Positions 34,996 through 44,079 are shown, counted from the stretch's first letter. The stretch: 64,000 bases of DNA from JACKBK01 sp963707275 (GCA_963707275.1 CAVPPH010000001.1:868001-932000), one strand, 5' to 3'. Notes: generated from the sequence alone by a model not told the origin. Numbers and translations: made by a program.

Positions 34996-35745
34996 ATGGC
35001 GTTCGTTGCGATCGGTTCCCACGATATTTACTACGACCTGTGCGGCGACGGTCCGGCGGTGACGCTGCTGCACCATGCCACCGCCAGCAGCCGCAACTGG
35101 CGGCATGTCGTTCCGGTGCTGGCGGAGCACTATCGGGTTCTGGCCTACGACCGGCCCGGCTTCGGACAATCCTCGTGGCTGGCCGACTGGTCGCTGGACT
35201 ACCTGGATCAGGACGTGGCTGACCTGATAGCGCTGCTGGACGCGCTGTCCATCGAGCAGACCGCGCTGGTGGGTCACAGCGATGGCGCAGCCATCGCGCT
35301 GCTGGCTGCAGCCCGCCACCCGCAACGGGTGCGCTGTGTCGTCGCCGAAGCGCCGCACGTCGCGGTGGAAACGCCCCGTTGCCCCGACGCCGTGCACGCC
35401 CTGGCGGCCGAGGTCGAGCAGTCGCCGGCGTTGCAAGCGGCGCTGGCGCGCGACCACGGCGACCACGCGCTGGATGTGGTGCGTCGCTGGGCCAGACGCT
35501 GGCTTGATCCCGTCTTCTGGCGCTGGGATGTCAGCCGCGAGTTGGCCAATGTGGTCTGTCCCGTGCTGGTCATCCACGGCGCGGACGACCCCTTTTTCTC
35601 CCTGAGCCACTCTGAACTGATTGCCGGCAGCGTGGCCGATGGGCGGCTGCACGTCATGGCCAACGCCGCGCACGTCCCGCACAACGAGGCCCGCGAGCAG
35701 TTCATCGACCTGGCGCAGCCTTTTCTCGAGGCTTCGGTGCCTTGA
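34996..35745 (+). CDS. Alpha/beta hydrolase (second of three)
   Basis: A 249-residue alpha/beta-hydrolase, 14 bases after the previous one. TLLHHATASSRNW replaces the usual HG oxyanion motif by HH; the nucleophile is in VGHSDGAAIAL, the acid in IHGADDPFF, and the histidine in AAHVPHNE. It resembles its upstream neighbour over the length of the fold, but the two are clearly diverged. Function unknown beyond the hydrolase fold. Confidence 0.85.
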   Translation: MAFVAIGSHDIYYDLCGDGPAVTLLHHATASSRNWRHVVPVLAEHYRVLAYDRPGFGQSSWLADWSLDYLDQDVADLIALLDALSIEQTALVGHSDGAAIALLAAARHPQRVRCVVAEAPHVAVETPRCPDAVHALAAEVEQSPALQAALARDHGDHALDVVRRWARRWLDPVFWRWDVSRELANVVCPVLVIHGADDPFFSLSHSELIAGSVADGRLHVMANAAHVPHNEAREQFIDLAQPFLEASVP

Positions 35746-35824
35746 CCATCGCTCTGGCCGGTCTCAGACCGAGCCAGCCCGGTTTCCACAAGGCTGGTGT
35801 ACCAACGATCATGCTGACTACTCT

Positions 35825-36650
35825 ATGAAAATCACGACCCCCGACGGCGTATCGCTTCACATCCGGCAGCAGGGCGCTGGCCCTGAGCCGGTTCTTTTTG
35901 TGCACGGCAGCTTCGCCACGAGCCGCTGGTGGATGCCGGCGTCGGCGCTGCTGCCGCCGGCTGCGTTCACCGCGTATCTGGTAGACTTGCGTGGCTGCGG
36001 CGGCAGCGACCGGCCCGACGACCCGGCCGGTTATCGCGTCGAGCAGCAAACGCGCGACCTCGCCGCGGTTATCGAGCAACTGGATCTGGCGGGCGTGCAT
36101 CTGGTGGGCCACTCGCTGGGCGCGGCCATCGCGCTGACCTACGCCGCTGAGCACGCGTACCGGCTGCGCTCGCTGACGTTGGTGAGCACACCGTCGCCCG
36201 ACGGCACGCCAACTCCGCCCGAGGGCTATGAACTGCTGGCGCGGATGCGCGACGACCGCGCGTTGCTGGCGCAGGCACTCGCGGCTGTGATGCCCGCTCG
36301 CCCGCCAGACGCGCTGTTTCAGCAACTGGTGACCGACGCGGCCAGCCAGGCCCCGTCGGCGTTCACCGCGACCGCCCAGGCGCTGCAAGACTGGCGGCTG
36401 GCGCGGCGAGTTGCGGGCGCGTCTGCGGCTGCCGGTGCTGCTGATGTGGGGCGACCGTGACCAGTTCGTCGAGCGTTCCGTGCAGAGCCAGTTGCTGCTG
36501 TCAATCCCCGGCGCCAACAATCTGGAGGTGTTTCAGGGCAGCGGCCACAGCCCGATGTTGGAGCGCACCGAGGGGTTCGCTCAGGCGCTGCTGGATTTCA
36601 TTGGCCAGGACTTCGAGAGCTACTCGGCCGTGCGCGATTCGGCGGAATAG
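35825..36650 (+). pseudogene. Alpha/beta hydrolase (third of three), frameshifted
   Basis: About 275 residues in two frames. The first (from 35825) gives VLFVHGSFATSRWW, DLRGCGGSDRP and the nucleophile VGHSLGAAIAL. After a one-base shift near 36418 (RRVAGA to RLRLPVLLMW) the second gives LLMWGDRDQFVE with the acid and GSGHSPMLERTEGF with the histidine. All catalytic residues remain, so the shift is more likely an error than decay. A dispersed GGTCTCAGACC repeat (35751-35781) separates it from the second hydrolase. The gap to 36792 holds an AACGCAAAGGCGCAGGGACG repeat word and no gene. Confidence 0.8.
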
Positions 36651-36791
36651 GGAGCGGGGCTATGGACGTTCGGCATGTGATCGTGGATGATGTCCTGGTT
36701 GGCGAGACAGCGGAGCTGTAACGCAAAGGCGCAGGGACGCAGAGAATTGAAAGTGTTTTGGCAAGGATGATGGAAGAGGCGAGCGGAGAAC

Positions 36792-37703
36792 ATGACAAGA
36801 GTTGTAGTAGTGTTTTTGGATGGCGTCGGGCTGGGGAGCGACGACCCCGAGGTGAACCCGCTGGCGGCGGCTAAAATGCCTGTGCTGATCGATCTGCTGG
36901 GCGGCGCGCGGCCGCTGCATTCGGTTGGCCGTGTTGACGGCCCGCTGGCCAGCCTGGTGCCCACCGATGCGTCGCTGGGCGTGCCAGGTAAGCCGCAGAG
37001 CGCCAGCGGCCAGGCCGCGCTGGTCACCGGCCTGAACGTTCCAGAGATGATCGGCGAGCACTACGGGCCGCGACCCAACCAGCCGATCCGTGCCATTCTG
37101 GACGGCGAGACGCTGTTCACTCAGGCGCTGGCGGGCGGCGCTGCCGTGGCCTTCGCCAACGCCTACCCGCAGGGCTATTTCGACGCAGTCAATCGCGGCA
37201 AGCGGCTGCACGGTGCGATTCCGCACGCGGTGCAGGCGGCCGGCATTCGGCTGCGCACGGCGGACGACCTGCGCACCGGGCAGGCGTTGAGCGTTGATCT
37301 GACCAACGCTGGCTGGCGCAACGGCATGGGCTACGCTGACATGCCGCAGTGGACTGCGCGGCAGGCTGGGCAGGTGTTGGGCGGTCTGTCGGCGACCCAC
37401 GATCTGACCTTCTTCGACAACTGGGTGACCGATGTGGTTGGTCACCACAACGACATGGACGAGGCGCTGACGGTGCTGGCCGATCTGGACCAGTTTCTTG
37501 CCGGGCTGTTGGCGGCCGTCGATCTGGACGAGACACTGGTTGTCATAACCAGCGACCACGGCAACCTCGAAGACGCCAGCGTGCGCGGCCATACGCTGAA
37601 CCCGGTGGCAACCGTCGTCATCGGTGCGGAGCGGCTGGAAATCGCGAGGCAGATCAGCCGCCTGACCGACATCACGCCGCTGCTGCTCGATAAGTTGAGA
37701 TGA
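36792..37703 (+). CDS. Alkaline-phosphatase-superfamily metalloenzyme
   Basis: A 303-residue protein of the phosphopentomutase/phosphoglycerate-mutase-like superfamily. VVVFLDGVGLGSDD holds the first metal-binding aspartate, SASGQAALVTGLN the likely Ser/Thr nucleophile, DNWVTDVVGHHND a second metal site, and TSDHGNLED with GHTLNPVA the last ligands. It is shorter than typical phosphopentomutases (about 390-400) and lacks their cap domain, so the reaction (phosphomutase, phosphatase or phosphodiesterase) is not settled. It is a single gene with a hairpin directly downstream. Confidence 0.82.
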   Translation: MTRVVVVFLDGVGLGSDDPEVNPLAAAKMPVLIDLLGGARPLHSVGRVDGPLASLVPTDASLGVPGKPQSASGQAALVTGLNVPEMIGEHYGPRPNQPIRAILDGETLFTQALAGGAAVAFANAYPQGYFDAVNRGKRLHGAIPHAVQAAGIRLRTADDLRTGQALSVDLTNAGWRNGMGYADMPQWTARQAGQVLGGLSATHDLTFFDNWVTDVVGHHNDMDEALTVLADLDQFLAGLLAAVDLDETLVVITSDHGNLEDASVRGHTLNPVATVVIGAERLEIARQISRLTDITPLLLDKLR

Positions 37704-37713
37704 CTTCGCGCAG

Positions 37714-37743
37714 AGATGCCAACTTTCGAAAAAGTTGGCATCT
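37714..37743. repeat. TTTCGAAA-type hairpin
   Basis: AGATGCCAACTT and AAGTTGGCATCT surround TCGAAA. It is a variant of the 12477 and 19393 elements with one changed arm base pair and a shorter centre, located 14 bases before the DinB-like gene. Confidence 0.8.
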
Positions 37744-37757
37744 ACTTGAGGAGTATC

Positions 37758-38258
37758 ATGACCACCGAAATCGAAACCTATCGCATGCTGCTGCGGGAGA
37801 AATACGACGAGCTGGACCGGATATTGGATGGCCTGCCGGACGAGGCACTGCTGTGGCAGCCGTTCGCTGAAAGTCCGTGGCGCGGCCCGGCCAACCCGCT
37901 GGGGGTCATCGTCGCGCACGCCGTTTCGTCAACAGTTTATCTGTTGGCGCGCGCCGAATGGGTGTTGCAGCGCCGCGAATGGCGGGATGTCGACGGCGAT
38001 GAAGGAGCGGAAGAGTTTGGCCCGGCCAACCATCGGGTCGCCTACCTGCGTGAACGTGTCTGGCGCACGCATGGGCTGGCTGATGCGTTCCTGGCGTCGT
38101 TGTCAGCGGAAGACCTCGATGCCAGTTGGGTGCATCCGACCAAACCAGGGCGAGTGTTCGACGTCCGCTATGATGTTTTGCACGCCATCGAACACCTCAG
38201 CGAACACATCGGCCAGGCGCAGTTGACCCGCCAACTATGGGCGTTGGCGTCAGCGTGA
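37758..38258 (+). CDS. DinB/DUF664-like four-helix protein
   Basis: A 166-residue protein with GAGGAG before its ATG. Its helical layout and the metal-type histidines (IVAHAVSSTVYLLARAEW, and AIEHLSEHIGQAQLTRQLW near the end) fit the DinB superfamily of metal-binding four-helix bundles, some of which are thiol-dependent transferases. The enzyme role is unknown. It converges on the next gene with an overlap of 9 bases. Confidence 0.8.
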   Translation: MTTEIETYRMLLREKYDELDRILDGLPDEALLWQPFAESPWRGPANPLGVIVAHAVSSTVYLLARAEWVLQRREWRDVDGDEGAEEFGPANHRVAYLRERVWRTHGLADAFLASLSAEDLDASWVHPTKPGRVFDVRYDVLHAIEHLSEHIGQAQLTRQLWALASA

Positions 38259-38546
38259 TTTGAGCTGGTCGGCGGTGTTGCGCCAGTCGATGACCGGATT
38301 GGCGGCGTCCAGTTCGGCGGCGACCGCGGCGGCGATTTCCGTAGTCGGGCCGGTTCGCTCGCCGGCATCTTCCCAGTGGAAGCTATCGGTGTACGCGTCG
38401 CTGCCGGTGATGCCGGCTGCCATGGCCGCGTTGTCGATGGCCTCCTGAAAGCGGGCTGGCAGCGCCTGTGACGCGCGCTCGCGGCCGTCGCGCACACGCA
38501 CCTGGGCGGGGATGTCGTGCCAGTAGAGCACCTGGATCTGTGGCAT
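38250..38546 (-). CDS. PF13769-type (virulence factor) small protein
   Basis: A 98-residue protein starting at 38546 with GAAAGGA upstream. The opening IQVLYWHDIPAQVRVRDGRE, ALPARFQEAIDNAAMAAGIT and GSDAYTDSFHWED follow the pattern of a small conserved family labelled virulence factor (PF13769), whose real function is not known. A short alpha-helical tail (TTEIAAAVAAELDAANPVI) follows. It overlaps the end of the DinB-like gene on the opposite strand. The 38547-38823 gap contains repeats (38644-38662) and no gene. Confidence 0.75.
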   Translation of the reverse strand: MPQIQVLYWHDIPAQVRVRDGRERASQALPARFQEAIDNAAMAAGITGSDAYTDSFHWEDAGERTGPTTEIAAAVAAELDAANPVIDWRNTADQLKSR

Positions 38547-38643
38547 AGTGGGGGTCCTTTCGGCCTCGTTTTGTGATGAGCGCCAATTGTAGCACGCCAG
38601 CCAGCCGCCTGCAATCTGCACGCGGCCGCGACGTGTCTTGACC

Positions 38644-38662
38644 AACGATTTTCCAAATCGTT
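38644..38662. repeat. AACGATTTTCCAAATCGTT palindrome
   Basis: A single copy of the inner palindrome that is doubled at 32366-32464. A degenerate half (GGTTTTCCAAATCTTG) follows at about 38715. Confidence 0.75.
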
Positions 38663-38823
38663 TCCTCGCTTGCAAGTCTGGAGCGTGAAACGTTTTGCTG
38701 GATACAGACAGGCACGGTTTTCCAAATCTTGCTACGTTGGTTCCGTGTGGCGTTGTGAACCGTGGCCGTGTGTGAATCGCCCTTCAACTTTCGATTTCAT
38801 GCGTCCTATGGCACAATGCCATC

Positions 38824-40158
38824 ATGTCTGCTGACGAGAATCCGCTGAGCAAGCGCGAGCAAGAGATACTAACCCTGGTGGCGCGTGGGTTGACCAACCA
38901 GGAGATCGCGCGCGAGCTGGTGATCAGCCACAACACGGTCAAGGTTCATCTGCGCAACATCTTCGCCAAACTGGAGGTCGTCTCGCGCACCGAGGCGATC
39001 GTCAAGGCTGCCCAGGCTGGCTGGATCGATGTAGCCGGTATCGAGGAGCAGACGGCCGAGGAGGATACGCCCGCGCCGCTCGCGCCCGCGCTTCCCGCGC
39101 TGGCCAGGTGGCAGCGGGTCTGGTTCTTCCTGGCCGGGGCGCTGGTGCTGCTGGCGCTGGTCATGCCGAACATGCTGACCCGGCTCCAGGCGCAGACGCC
39201 TCCGAACGACCTGTCTGACGCCGGACGCGCGCAGACTGGCCCCGTCGAACGGGTTGCCACCAGCCGCTGGGACAGCCTGGCTGCGCTGCCGGAACCCCGT
39301 AGCCGCCTGGCGCTGGTCGCGCTGGACGACGTGCTGGTCGCCATCGGCGGCGAGACTGCCGGCGGCCTGGTGGACGCAGTCGATGTCTATGATCCCGAGA
39401 CCAACGGCTGGCTACCGCGCGCAGCGTTGCCTGCGCCGGTCGCCAACGTCCAGGCAGCCGTGCTCGACGGCCTGATCTATCTGCCCGGTGGGACGACGGC
39501 GGACGACGCAGCCAGTGCCAGTTTGAGGGTGTATGACCCGGCGGGCGACACGTGGCGGCAGGGCGCGTCGCTGCCCGCACCGCGGGCCGGCTACGCGCTG
39601 GCTGCGCTGGACGGAAAGCTCTATCTGTTCGGCGGATGGGACGGCGCGGTCTATAGCGACAGCGTCTGGGAATACGATCCCGCCGAGGATGCCTGGACGG
39701 AGCGGTCGCCGCTGGCGCGTGCGCTGGGCTTTGCCGGCGCGGCGGCTTTCAACGACAGGATCCTGGTGGCCGGCGGGTTGGATGGAACGAGCGAGTACGC
39801 CGATTGCGCCGCCTACTACCCGGAAGCCGACCGCTGGGAAACCTGCGCGCCGCTGATTCTGCCGCGCGCAGGTCTGGGACTGGCAGTGGACGGCACATCG
39901 GTGTATGCCATCGGCGGCGGCTGGCAGCGCGCGGCTGGCTTCAACGAGCGCTACGACACGCTGACCAACACCTGGTCGTCGATCCCGTCGCCGATCCCCG
40001 GACAGTGGCTCAATCCCGGAGTTGCCAGCCGCGGCTCGCTGGTCTACGCTGTGGGCGGCTGGAGCGGCGGCTATCTCGACTTCAACGAGGCTTTCCAGAG
40101 CACTTTCCGCGCATTCCTGCCGCTGGGCGTGAGCGGGCAGGGAGGCGAAGGAGAGTGA
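38824..40158 (+). CDS. One-component membrane regulator: LuxR-type HTH, one TM helix, Kelch-like propeller
   Basis: A 444-residue protein. Residues 7-65 are a LuxR/GerE HTH (LSKREQEILTLVARGLTNQE, ISHNTVKVHLRNIFAKLEV). One membrane helix is near residues 97-120 (VWFFLAGALVLLALVMPNML). The rest outside the membrane has five to six Kelch-like repeats (VAIGGETAGGLVDAVDVYDP, YLFGGWDGAVYSDSVWEYDP, YAVGGWSGGYLDFNEAF), ending with FRAFLPLGV. An extracytoplasmic propeller fused through the membrane to a DNA-binding domain implies direct transcription control by an outside ligand, possibly a glycan. Promoter-like CACAAT lies just before the ATG. Confidence 0.88.
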   Translation: MSADENPLSKREQEILTLVARGLTNQEIARELVISHNTVKVHLRNIFAKLEVVSRTEAIVKAAQAGWIDVAGIEEQTAEEDTPAPLAPALPALARWQRVWFFLAGALVLLALVMPNMLTRLQAQTPPNDLSDAGRAQTGPVERVATSRWDSLAALPEPRSRLALVALDDVLVAIGGETAGGLVDAVDVYDPETNGWLPRAALPAPVANVQAAVLDGLIYLPGGTTADDAASASLRVYDPAGDTWRQGASLPAPRAGYALAALDGKLYLFGGWDGAVYSDSVWEYDPAEDAWTERSPLARALGFAGAAAFNDRILVAGGLDGTSEYADCAAYYPEADRWETCAPLILPRAGLGLAVDGTSVYAIGGGWQRAAGFNERYDTLTNTWSSIPSPIPGQWLNPGVASRGSLVYAVGGWSGGYLDFNEAFQSTFRAFLPLGVSGQGGEGE

Positions 40159-40191
40159 AGGAAATAATGGAAAGCGAGGAAGCAGAAATCG

Positions 40192-41232
40192 ATGATCGAG
40201 ATTGACATAAGGCGAACGGTGGATTTTCTTGAGGGGCTGCTCAATGTGGCCAGTCCGACGGGCGACACAGCTGAGGCTGTGGCGTATGTCCGCGAGCGCT
40301 TTGCTGGCCTGCCGCTGGCGTTGCATGTGACGACCAAAGGCGCGCTGGTGGCGACCTGGGAAGGTGAGAGCGACAGCGAGCCGCGGGCGTTGACGGCTCA
40401 CGTCGACACGCTGGGGGCGATGGTCAAGGAGATCAAGGGCAACGGCCGCCTGCAACTAGTTGCGCTGGGCGGTCTGCAGTGGAGTTCGGTCGAGGGCGAG
40501 GGACTGACAGTCAGCACGTCTAATGGCCGGCGCTACCGCGGCTCGTTGCTGCCCAACAGCGCGTCGGCGCACGCGCTGCGGCCTGAGGATCGCGGCGCTG
40601 CGCGCGATGACGCCGGCATGGAAGTGCGTATCGACGCGCTGACCAGCAGCCGCGCTGAAACCGAGGCTCTGGGCATCCGCGTCGGCGACTTTGTGGCTTT
40701 CGATCCGCGGGTCGAAGTGTCGGACAGCGGTTTTATCCGCTCCCGCTTTCTGGACGACAAGGTCAGCGTCGCCTGCATCTACGGGGCGCTGTGCGCGCTG
40801 GCCGACGCGGGGCTGCAACCTGCGCAGCGCACCAGTGTGTTGATCAGCACCTACGAAGAGGTTGGCCACGGCGCGGCCAGCGGCTTTCCGCCCGATGTGG
40901 TCGAACTGGTGGCCGTCGACATGGCGGTCGTTGCGCCTGGTCACCAGTCGCACGAGCAGGCGGTCACTATCTGCGCCAAAGACGCGGGTAGCCCGTATGA
41001 TCTGCCGCTGCGCCGCCGGCTGGAGACGCTGGCCGAGGCGGAAGGATTGCGCTGGTGTACCGATGTCTATCTGTACTACCGCTCCGACGGCGAGGCATAC
41101 TGGAGCGCGGGCGGCGACGTGCGTGTCGGGCTGATCGGCCCGGGCGTCGATGCGTCGCACCACTACGAGCGGACGCATGTCGATGGGATCGAGAACACAG
41201 CCCGCCTCATCGCGGCCTATTTGTTGAGTTGA
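40192..41232 (+). CDS. M42-family metallo-aminopeptidase
   Basis: A 346-residue protein of the M42 (glutamyl aminopeptidase/deblocking aminopeptidase) family. Metal ligands are in LTAHVDTLGAMV, RFLDDKVSVACIYG and YEEVGHGAAS, with VAVDMAVV and DASHHYERTHVDGI near the end. These enzymes form dodecameric shells and trim peptides in the cytoplasm. It is the second gene after the regulator, 33 bases downstream, possibly in one transcript. Confidence 0.92.
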   Translation: MIEIDIRRTVDFLEGLLNVASPTGDTAEAVAYVRERFAGLPLALHVTTKGALVATWEGESDSEPRALTAHVDTLGAMVKEIKGNGRLQLVALGGLQWSSVEGEGLTVSTSNGRRYRGSLLPNSASAHALRPEDRGAARDDAGMEVRIDALTSSRAETEALGIRVGDFVAFDPRVEVSDSGFIRSRFLDDKVSVACIYGALCALADAGLQPAQRTSVLISTYEEVGHGAASGFPPDVVELVAVDMAVVAPGHQSHEQAVTICAKDAGSPYDLPLRRRLETLAEAEGLRWCTDVYLYYRSDGEAYWSAGGDVRVGLIGPGVDASHHYERTHVDGIENTARLIAAYLLS

Positions 41233-41276
41233 ACGTCATTGTCGTTCTATGACACCACCCACCGAGGAGAAATCTC

Positions 41277-41552
41277 ATGTCCGATCTACAAACGCAGTTC
41301 GAGACCGCTGCCGCGGACGCGCAAAAGCTCGCCAAGCGGCCCGATGACCAGACCTTACTCAAGCTCTATGCACTCTACAAACAAGCGACGGTGGGCGATG
41401 TGCAGGGCAAACGCCCCGGCTTTACCGACATGGCGGGCCGCTTCAAGTACGATGCCTGGGCGAAGCTGAAGGGAATGTCCAGTGACGATGCCATGCAGGC
41501 CTACGTTGACATGGTCGAGGCGATGAAGACCAAGTACGGCTACACCGGTTGA
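41277..41552 (+). CDS. Acyl-CoA-binding protein
   Basis: A 91-residue protein: LQTQFETAAADAQKLAKRPD, LLKLYALYKQATVGDV, GFTDMAGRFKYDAWAKLKGM and YVDMVEAMKTKYG. This is the complete four-helix ACBP fold, with the YALYKQAT and KYDAWAKLKGM acyl-CoA-contact motifs. It binds medium and long acyl-CoA in the cytoplasm. ACBP is usual in eukaryotes and patchy in bacteria. An AGGAGAAA site precedes the ATG. Confidence 0.95.
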   Translation: MSDLQTQFETAAADAQKLAKRPDDQTLLKLYALYKQATVGDVQGKRPGFTDMAGRFKYDAWAKLKGMSSDDAMQAYVDMVEAMKTKYGYTG

Positions 41553-41667
41553 TCAGCCAATACGAGTTGAGGAGGCCTGGGCAGGCGGTTGACGGCGATA
41601 CCACGTAAGGAGCCGCTTGCTGTTGTCGTCGAAAGGCCATGCCAATGACCAAAGCAAGGAGCCATCG

Positions 41668-42500
41668 ATGACACACAGCGCATTTCTCGATCTTAGCGGC
41701 ACGGACTGGCACGCAACGCGCGACAGCATGAAGCAGTACGCGCGCGTCGTCGGCAAGGTGCGCGGGTCGCTGGCGCCGCCGGAGAAGCACTGGTGGCACG
41801 CAGCGCTGCGACTGTCCGCAGTGGGCGCGACCACCGGGCCAATTCCTGGCCGCGACGGCAGCGTCGAATTGCTGCTGAATTTCGCAAACCACGCGCTTGG
41901 TGATCACCACCAGCAACGGCCAGCGGATCGACCTGCCGTTGCGCGGCCAGTCGGTGGCTGACGTTCTACCGGCAGACCATGGTTGCGCTGGCTGAGCTCG
42001 ACGTTGCGGCCAGCGTCGATGCGGAGCAGTTCAGCGATGAGGCTGCCCTGACCTACGACCCGGATCAGGCGCAGCGGCTGTGGCAGGCGTTCTCGCTGGT
42101 CAACCTGACGCTGGCGCGTTTCAAGGGCAGCTTGCGCGAGGAGACCGGGCCGCTGGTGCTTTGGCCGCACAACTTCGATCTGGCGTTTCTGTGGTTCTCC
42201 GGCCGCAAGGTTCCCGGCCAGGACCCCGCTGATCCTGAGCACGCCGACGAGCAGATGAGCTTCGGCTTCGAGCCGGGCGACGCCGGCATCCCCGAGCCGT
42301 ACTTCTACGCTACCGCGTATCCAAAGCCGGACGGGTTCGCCGGATCGCCGCTGCCGGCCGGCGCGACCTGGCAGTCCGAGGGATGGACGGGCGCGGTGCT
42401 GCGCTACGGGGAGTTGCTGAGAGAGGACGATCCCGCGGGGCACTTGCTGGCATTTTTGGTCACCGCCCACGAGGCGGGCAGCAGTCGAATGAGCGGCTGA
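41668..42500 (+). pseudogene. DUF5996-like protein, frameshifted
   Basis: Three frames give one product of about 275 residues. From the ATG at 41668 (AAGGAG upstream), WWHAALRLSAVGATTGPIP and VELLLNFANHAL are followed, after shifts near 41898 and 41963, by VITTSNGQRIDLPLRGQSVA, FYRQTMVALAELDVAA and PLVLWPHNFDLAFLWFSG. The HHFD-like and WPHNFDLA motifs and overall length fit the DUF5996 family, whose function is not known. The 42501-42816 gap that follows holds no recognisable gene; I see only AT-richer sequence without clear promoter boxes. Confidence 0.7.
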
Positions 42501-42816
42501 GCGATACATTCGCGGCTGCGCCGAAGCTGCCAACATGGATTTGTCATCCCGACAAATGCGCAGTATCAGGAAATTTCCAGAAAAACGGCGAGAAACGACG
42601 CAAAACCTGAAACATTGCGTTGAATTGGTTGTAACGGGTACAGAAACTGGCTGTATTCGTTCTACAACCCAAACAGGATTGTGGGGGTGTCCGAGTCGAG
42701 TCCCGAAATGCTGTCTGGGGGCGACGTTGAAGGGAGGTGGGTATTCACAAGGATATTGGATGTCGAGCGGTTCAAAAACGTTTCTCCGATTTGAATTTCA
42801 CGAAAGGGACAATCAC

Positions 42817-43361
42817 ATGTTAGCAAATACTCGGGGCCGATGGGCGCGTGTCTCATCGTCTCTCATACTGGCGTTGGTTTTGGTGCTGATGCTGTCCACA
42901 ATGGCATCGGCAGGTGGCCCTATTGTTCACCGCGCGAGCGTGGGTGGCCCGGATGCGTGCGTCGGGTTCGGCTTGCCGCCGGGATGCGATGCGAACTTCT
43001 CATTAGTGGCGATGGAGCGCGCCGATGGCACAGTGTCAGGGCAGTACATCGATCGCTTCCCGCAAGGCGAAGGAGTGCATGCAACCATCAATTGCCTCCG
43101 CTGTAGAGGGCAACGTGGCGTGGATCAGTGGTGTGATTACTGGTGGCAGAATTGCCGGGTACGACCTGATTGGCAAGGCTTGTTTCTACGAAGTTAGTGG
43201 ATAACGGCACCTCCGCGAACGAGCCTGCGGATCAGATAAGTTTCACGGCCCTAGAGGGCGACCCATTCGGAACCGGGTTTGACGCCACAAATTGTAATGT
43301 GGTTCAGGACCCTGACGTTCCAGTGTTCGACGCACCTCAGGGACAGGTCAAGGTTCAGTAG
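42817..43361 (+). pseudogene. Secreted protein of unknown function, frameshifted
   Basis: The product begins with a signal peptide (SSLILALVLVLMLSTMASAG) and continues for about 180 residues in total. Shifts near 43098 (NCLR to NCLAVEGNVAWIS) and 43187 (FYEVS to VVDNGTSANEP) restore a product with AVEGNVAWISGVITGGRIAG and DNGTSANEPADQISF. This pattern (a short beta-rich domain with conserved Cys and an N-terminal repeat of VAMERADGTVSGQYIDRF) is seen in other secreted bacterial proteins of unknown function. A ribosome site GAAAGGGA lies upstream. Confidence 0.65.
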
Positions 43362-43385
43362 CGACTTCTCGCTTCCGTATGCCCC

Positions 43386-43416
43386 AAACACCCCGTCCAT
43401 GTGGCGGGGTGTTTTT
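43386..43416 (+). terminator. Rho-independent terminator of the secreted-protein gene
   Basis: AAACACCCCG and CGGGGTGTTT pair around a 9-base loop and are followed by further T residues (TTTTT in all). Confidence 0.85.
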
Positions 43417-43476
43417 AGTTGGGCAATCTGGACAGGTGCGCCGGCCGTGAGTAGAATACGTTCAGCGATTGCATCC

Positions 43477-43550
43477 GCCCCCGTAGCTCAGTGGAACAGA
43501 GCACCGGACTTCTAATCCGATTGTCGCAGGTTCGAATCCTGCCGGGGGTG
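43477..43550 (+). tRNA. tRNA-Arg (TCT anticodon)
   Basis: GCCCCCG at the 5' end pairs with CGGGGGT at the 3' end. The D arm is GCTCAGTGGAACAGAGC, the anticodon loop reads CTTCTAA with anticodon TCT, and the T arm is GCAGGTTCGAATCCTGC. The full CCA end is not encoded. A TAGAAT sits about 25 bases upstream as a possible -10 box, and a terminator follows. Confidence 0.93.
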
Positions 43551-43555
43551 CACGA

Positions 43556-43588
43556 AAGCCGGAGATCCGCATGGGTCTCCGGCTTTTC
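43556..43588 (+). terminator. Rho-independent terminator after tRNA-Arg
   Basis: AAGCCGGAGA / TCTCCGGCTT form a 10-bp stem with a 10-base loop, followed by TTCT. It begins 5 bases after the tRNA. Confidence 0.85.
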
Positions 43589-43603
43589 TATGCTGTAGAA
43601 GTC

Positions 43604-43693
43604 AAGGTGCCAGGCACTTGGTCCACATCAGTGCCAGCTCGCGAACGCGTGCCGGAGTCGTGGGCATTCGATGAGTGCCAGGCACCGACGCGG
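43604..43693. repeat. GGTGCCAGGCACTT repeats
   Basis: Two copies of the small palindrome (A)GTGCCAGGCAC(T/C) lie about 65 bases apart, and a related pair is found at 60930-61016. No gene is seen between the tRNA terminator and 43717. Confidence 0.6.
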
Positions 43694-43716
43694 TCAAGCG
43701 CCAGTCGCCGGTGTAG

Positions 43717-44079
43717 TCACCGCTGCAGAACGAAGAAGTAGAACAGCACGATGCCGATCACTGTCGAGATCGCCAGCACGATCTTGAAGATCGGCTTCCG
43801 GGTCTTGTGGCGGAAGATGAACATGCCCAGCCAGCCGCCGATGAACCCGCCGATCAGTGCCAACACGTGTAACTCAAGCTCTGGCACGCGCCAGTTGTTG
43901 AGTTTGGCCTGGGTCTTGTCGACTCCGTAGAGCAGGAAGAGTGAGATCGACCAGGCGATGAGCCAGTCGATGTACCAGTTGAGCTCGAGCAGAAGCATCA
44001 GCGCCGCAAAGATGACGACGCCGAGGATGATTGCTCCGATTGCATAGGCGCGGTTGCGGGGATCCGATTGTTTTGCCAT
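43717..44079 (-). CDS. DUF1294-family membrane protein
   Basis: A 120-residue protein with three to four membrane segments. The family core YGVDKTQAKLNNWRVPE, LIGGFIGGWLGMFIFRHKT and a final hydrophobic helix are all present. The start, MAKQSDPRNRAYAIGAIIL, is followed by two helices. DUF1294 proteins sit in the cytoplasmic membrane; the function is not established. The gene is isolated between the tRNA region and a dispersed palindrome. Confidence 0.88.
   Translation of the reverse strand: MAKQSDPRNRAYAIGAIILGVVIFAALMLLLELNWYIDWLIAWSISLFLLYGVDKTQAKLNNWRVPELELHVLALIGGFIGGWLGMFIFRHKTRKPIFKIVLAISTVIGIVLFYFFVLQR

Noticed and set aside
36662..36721. Small frame of 19 codons after the third hydrolase
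   Set aside because: Too short and with no ribosome site or homologue known to me; the gap mostly holds repeat words.
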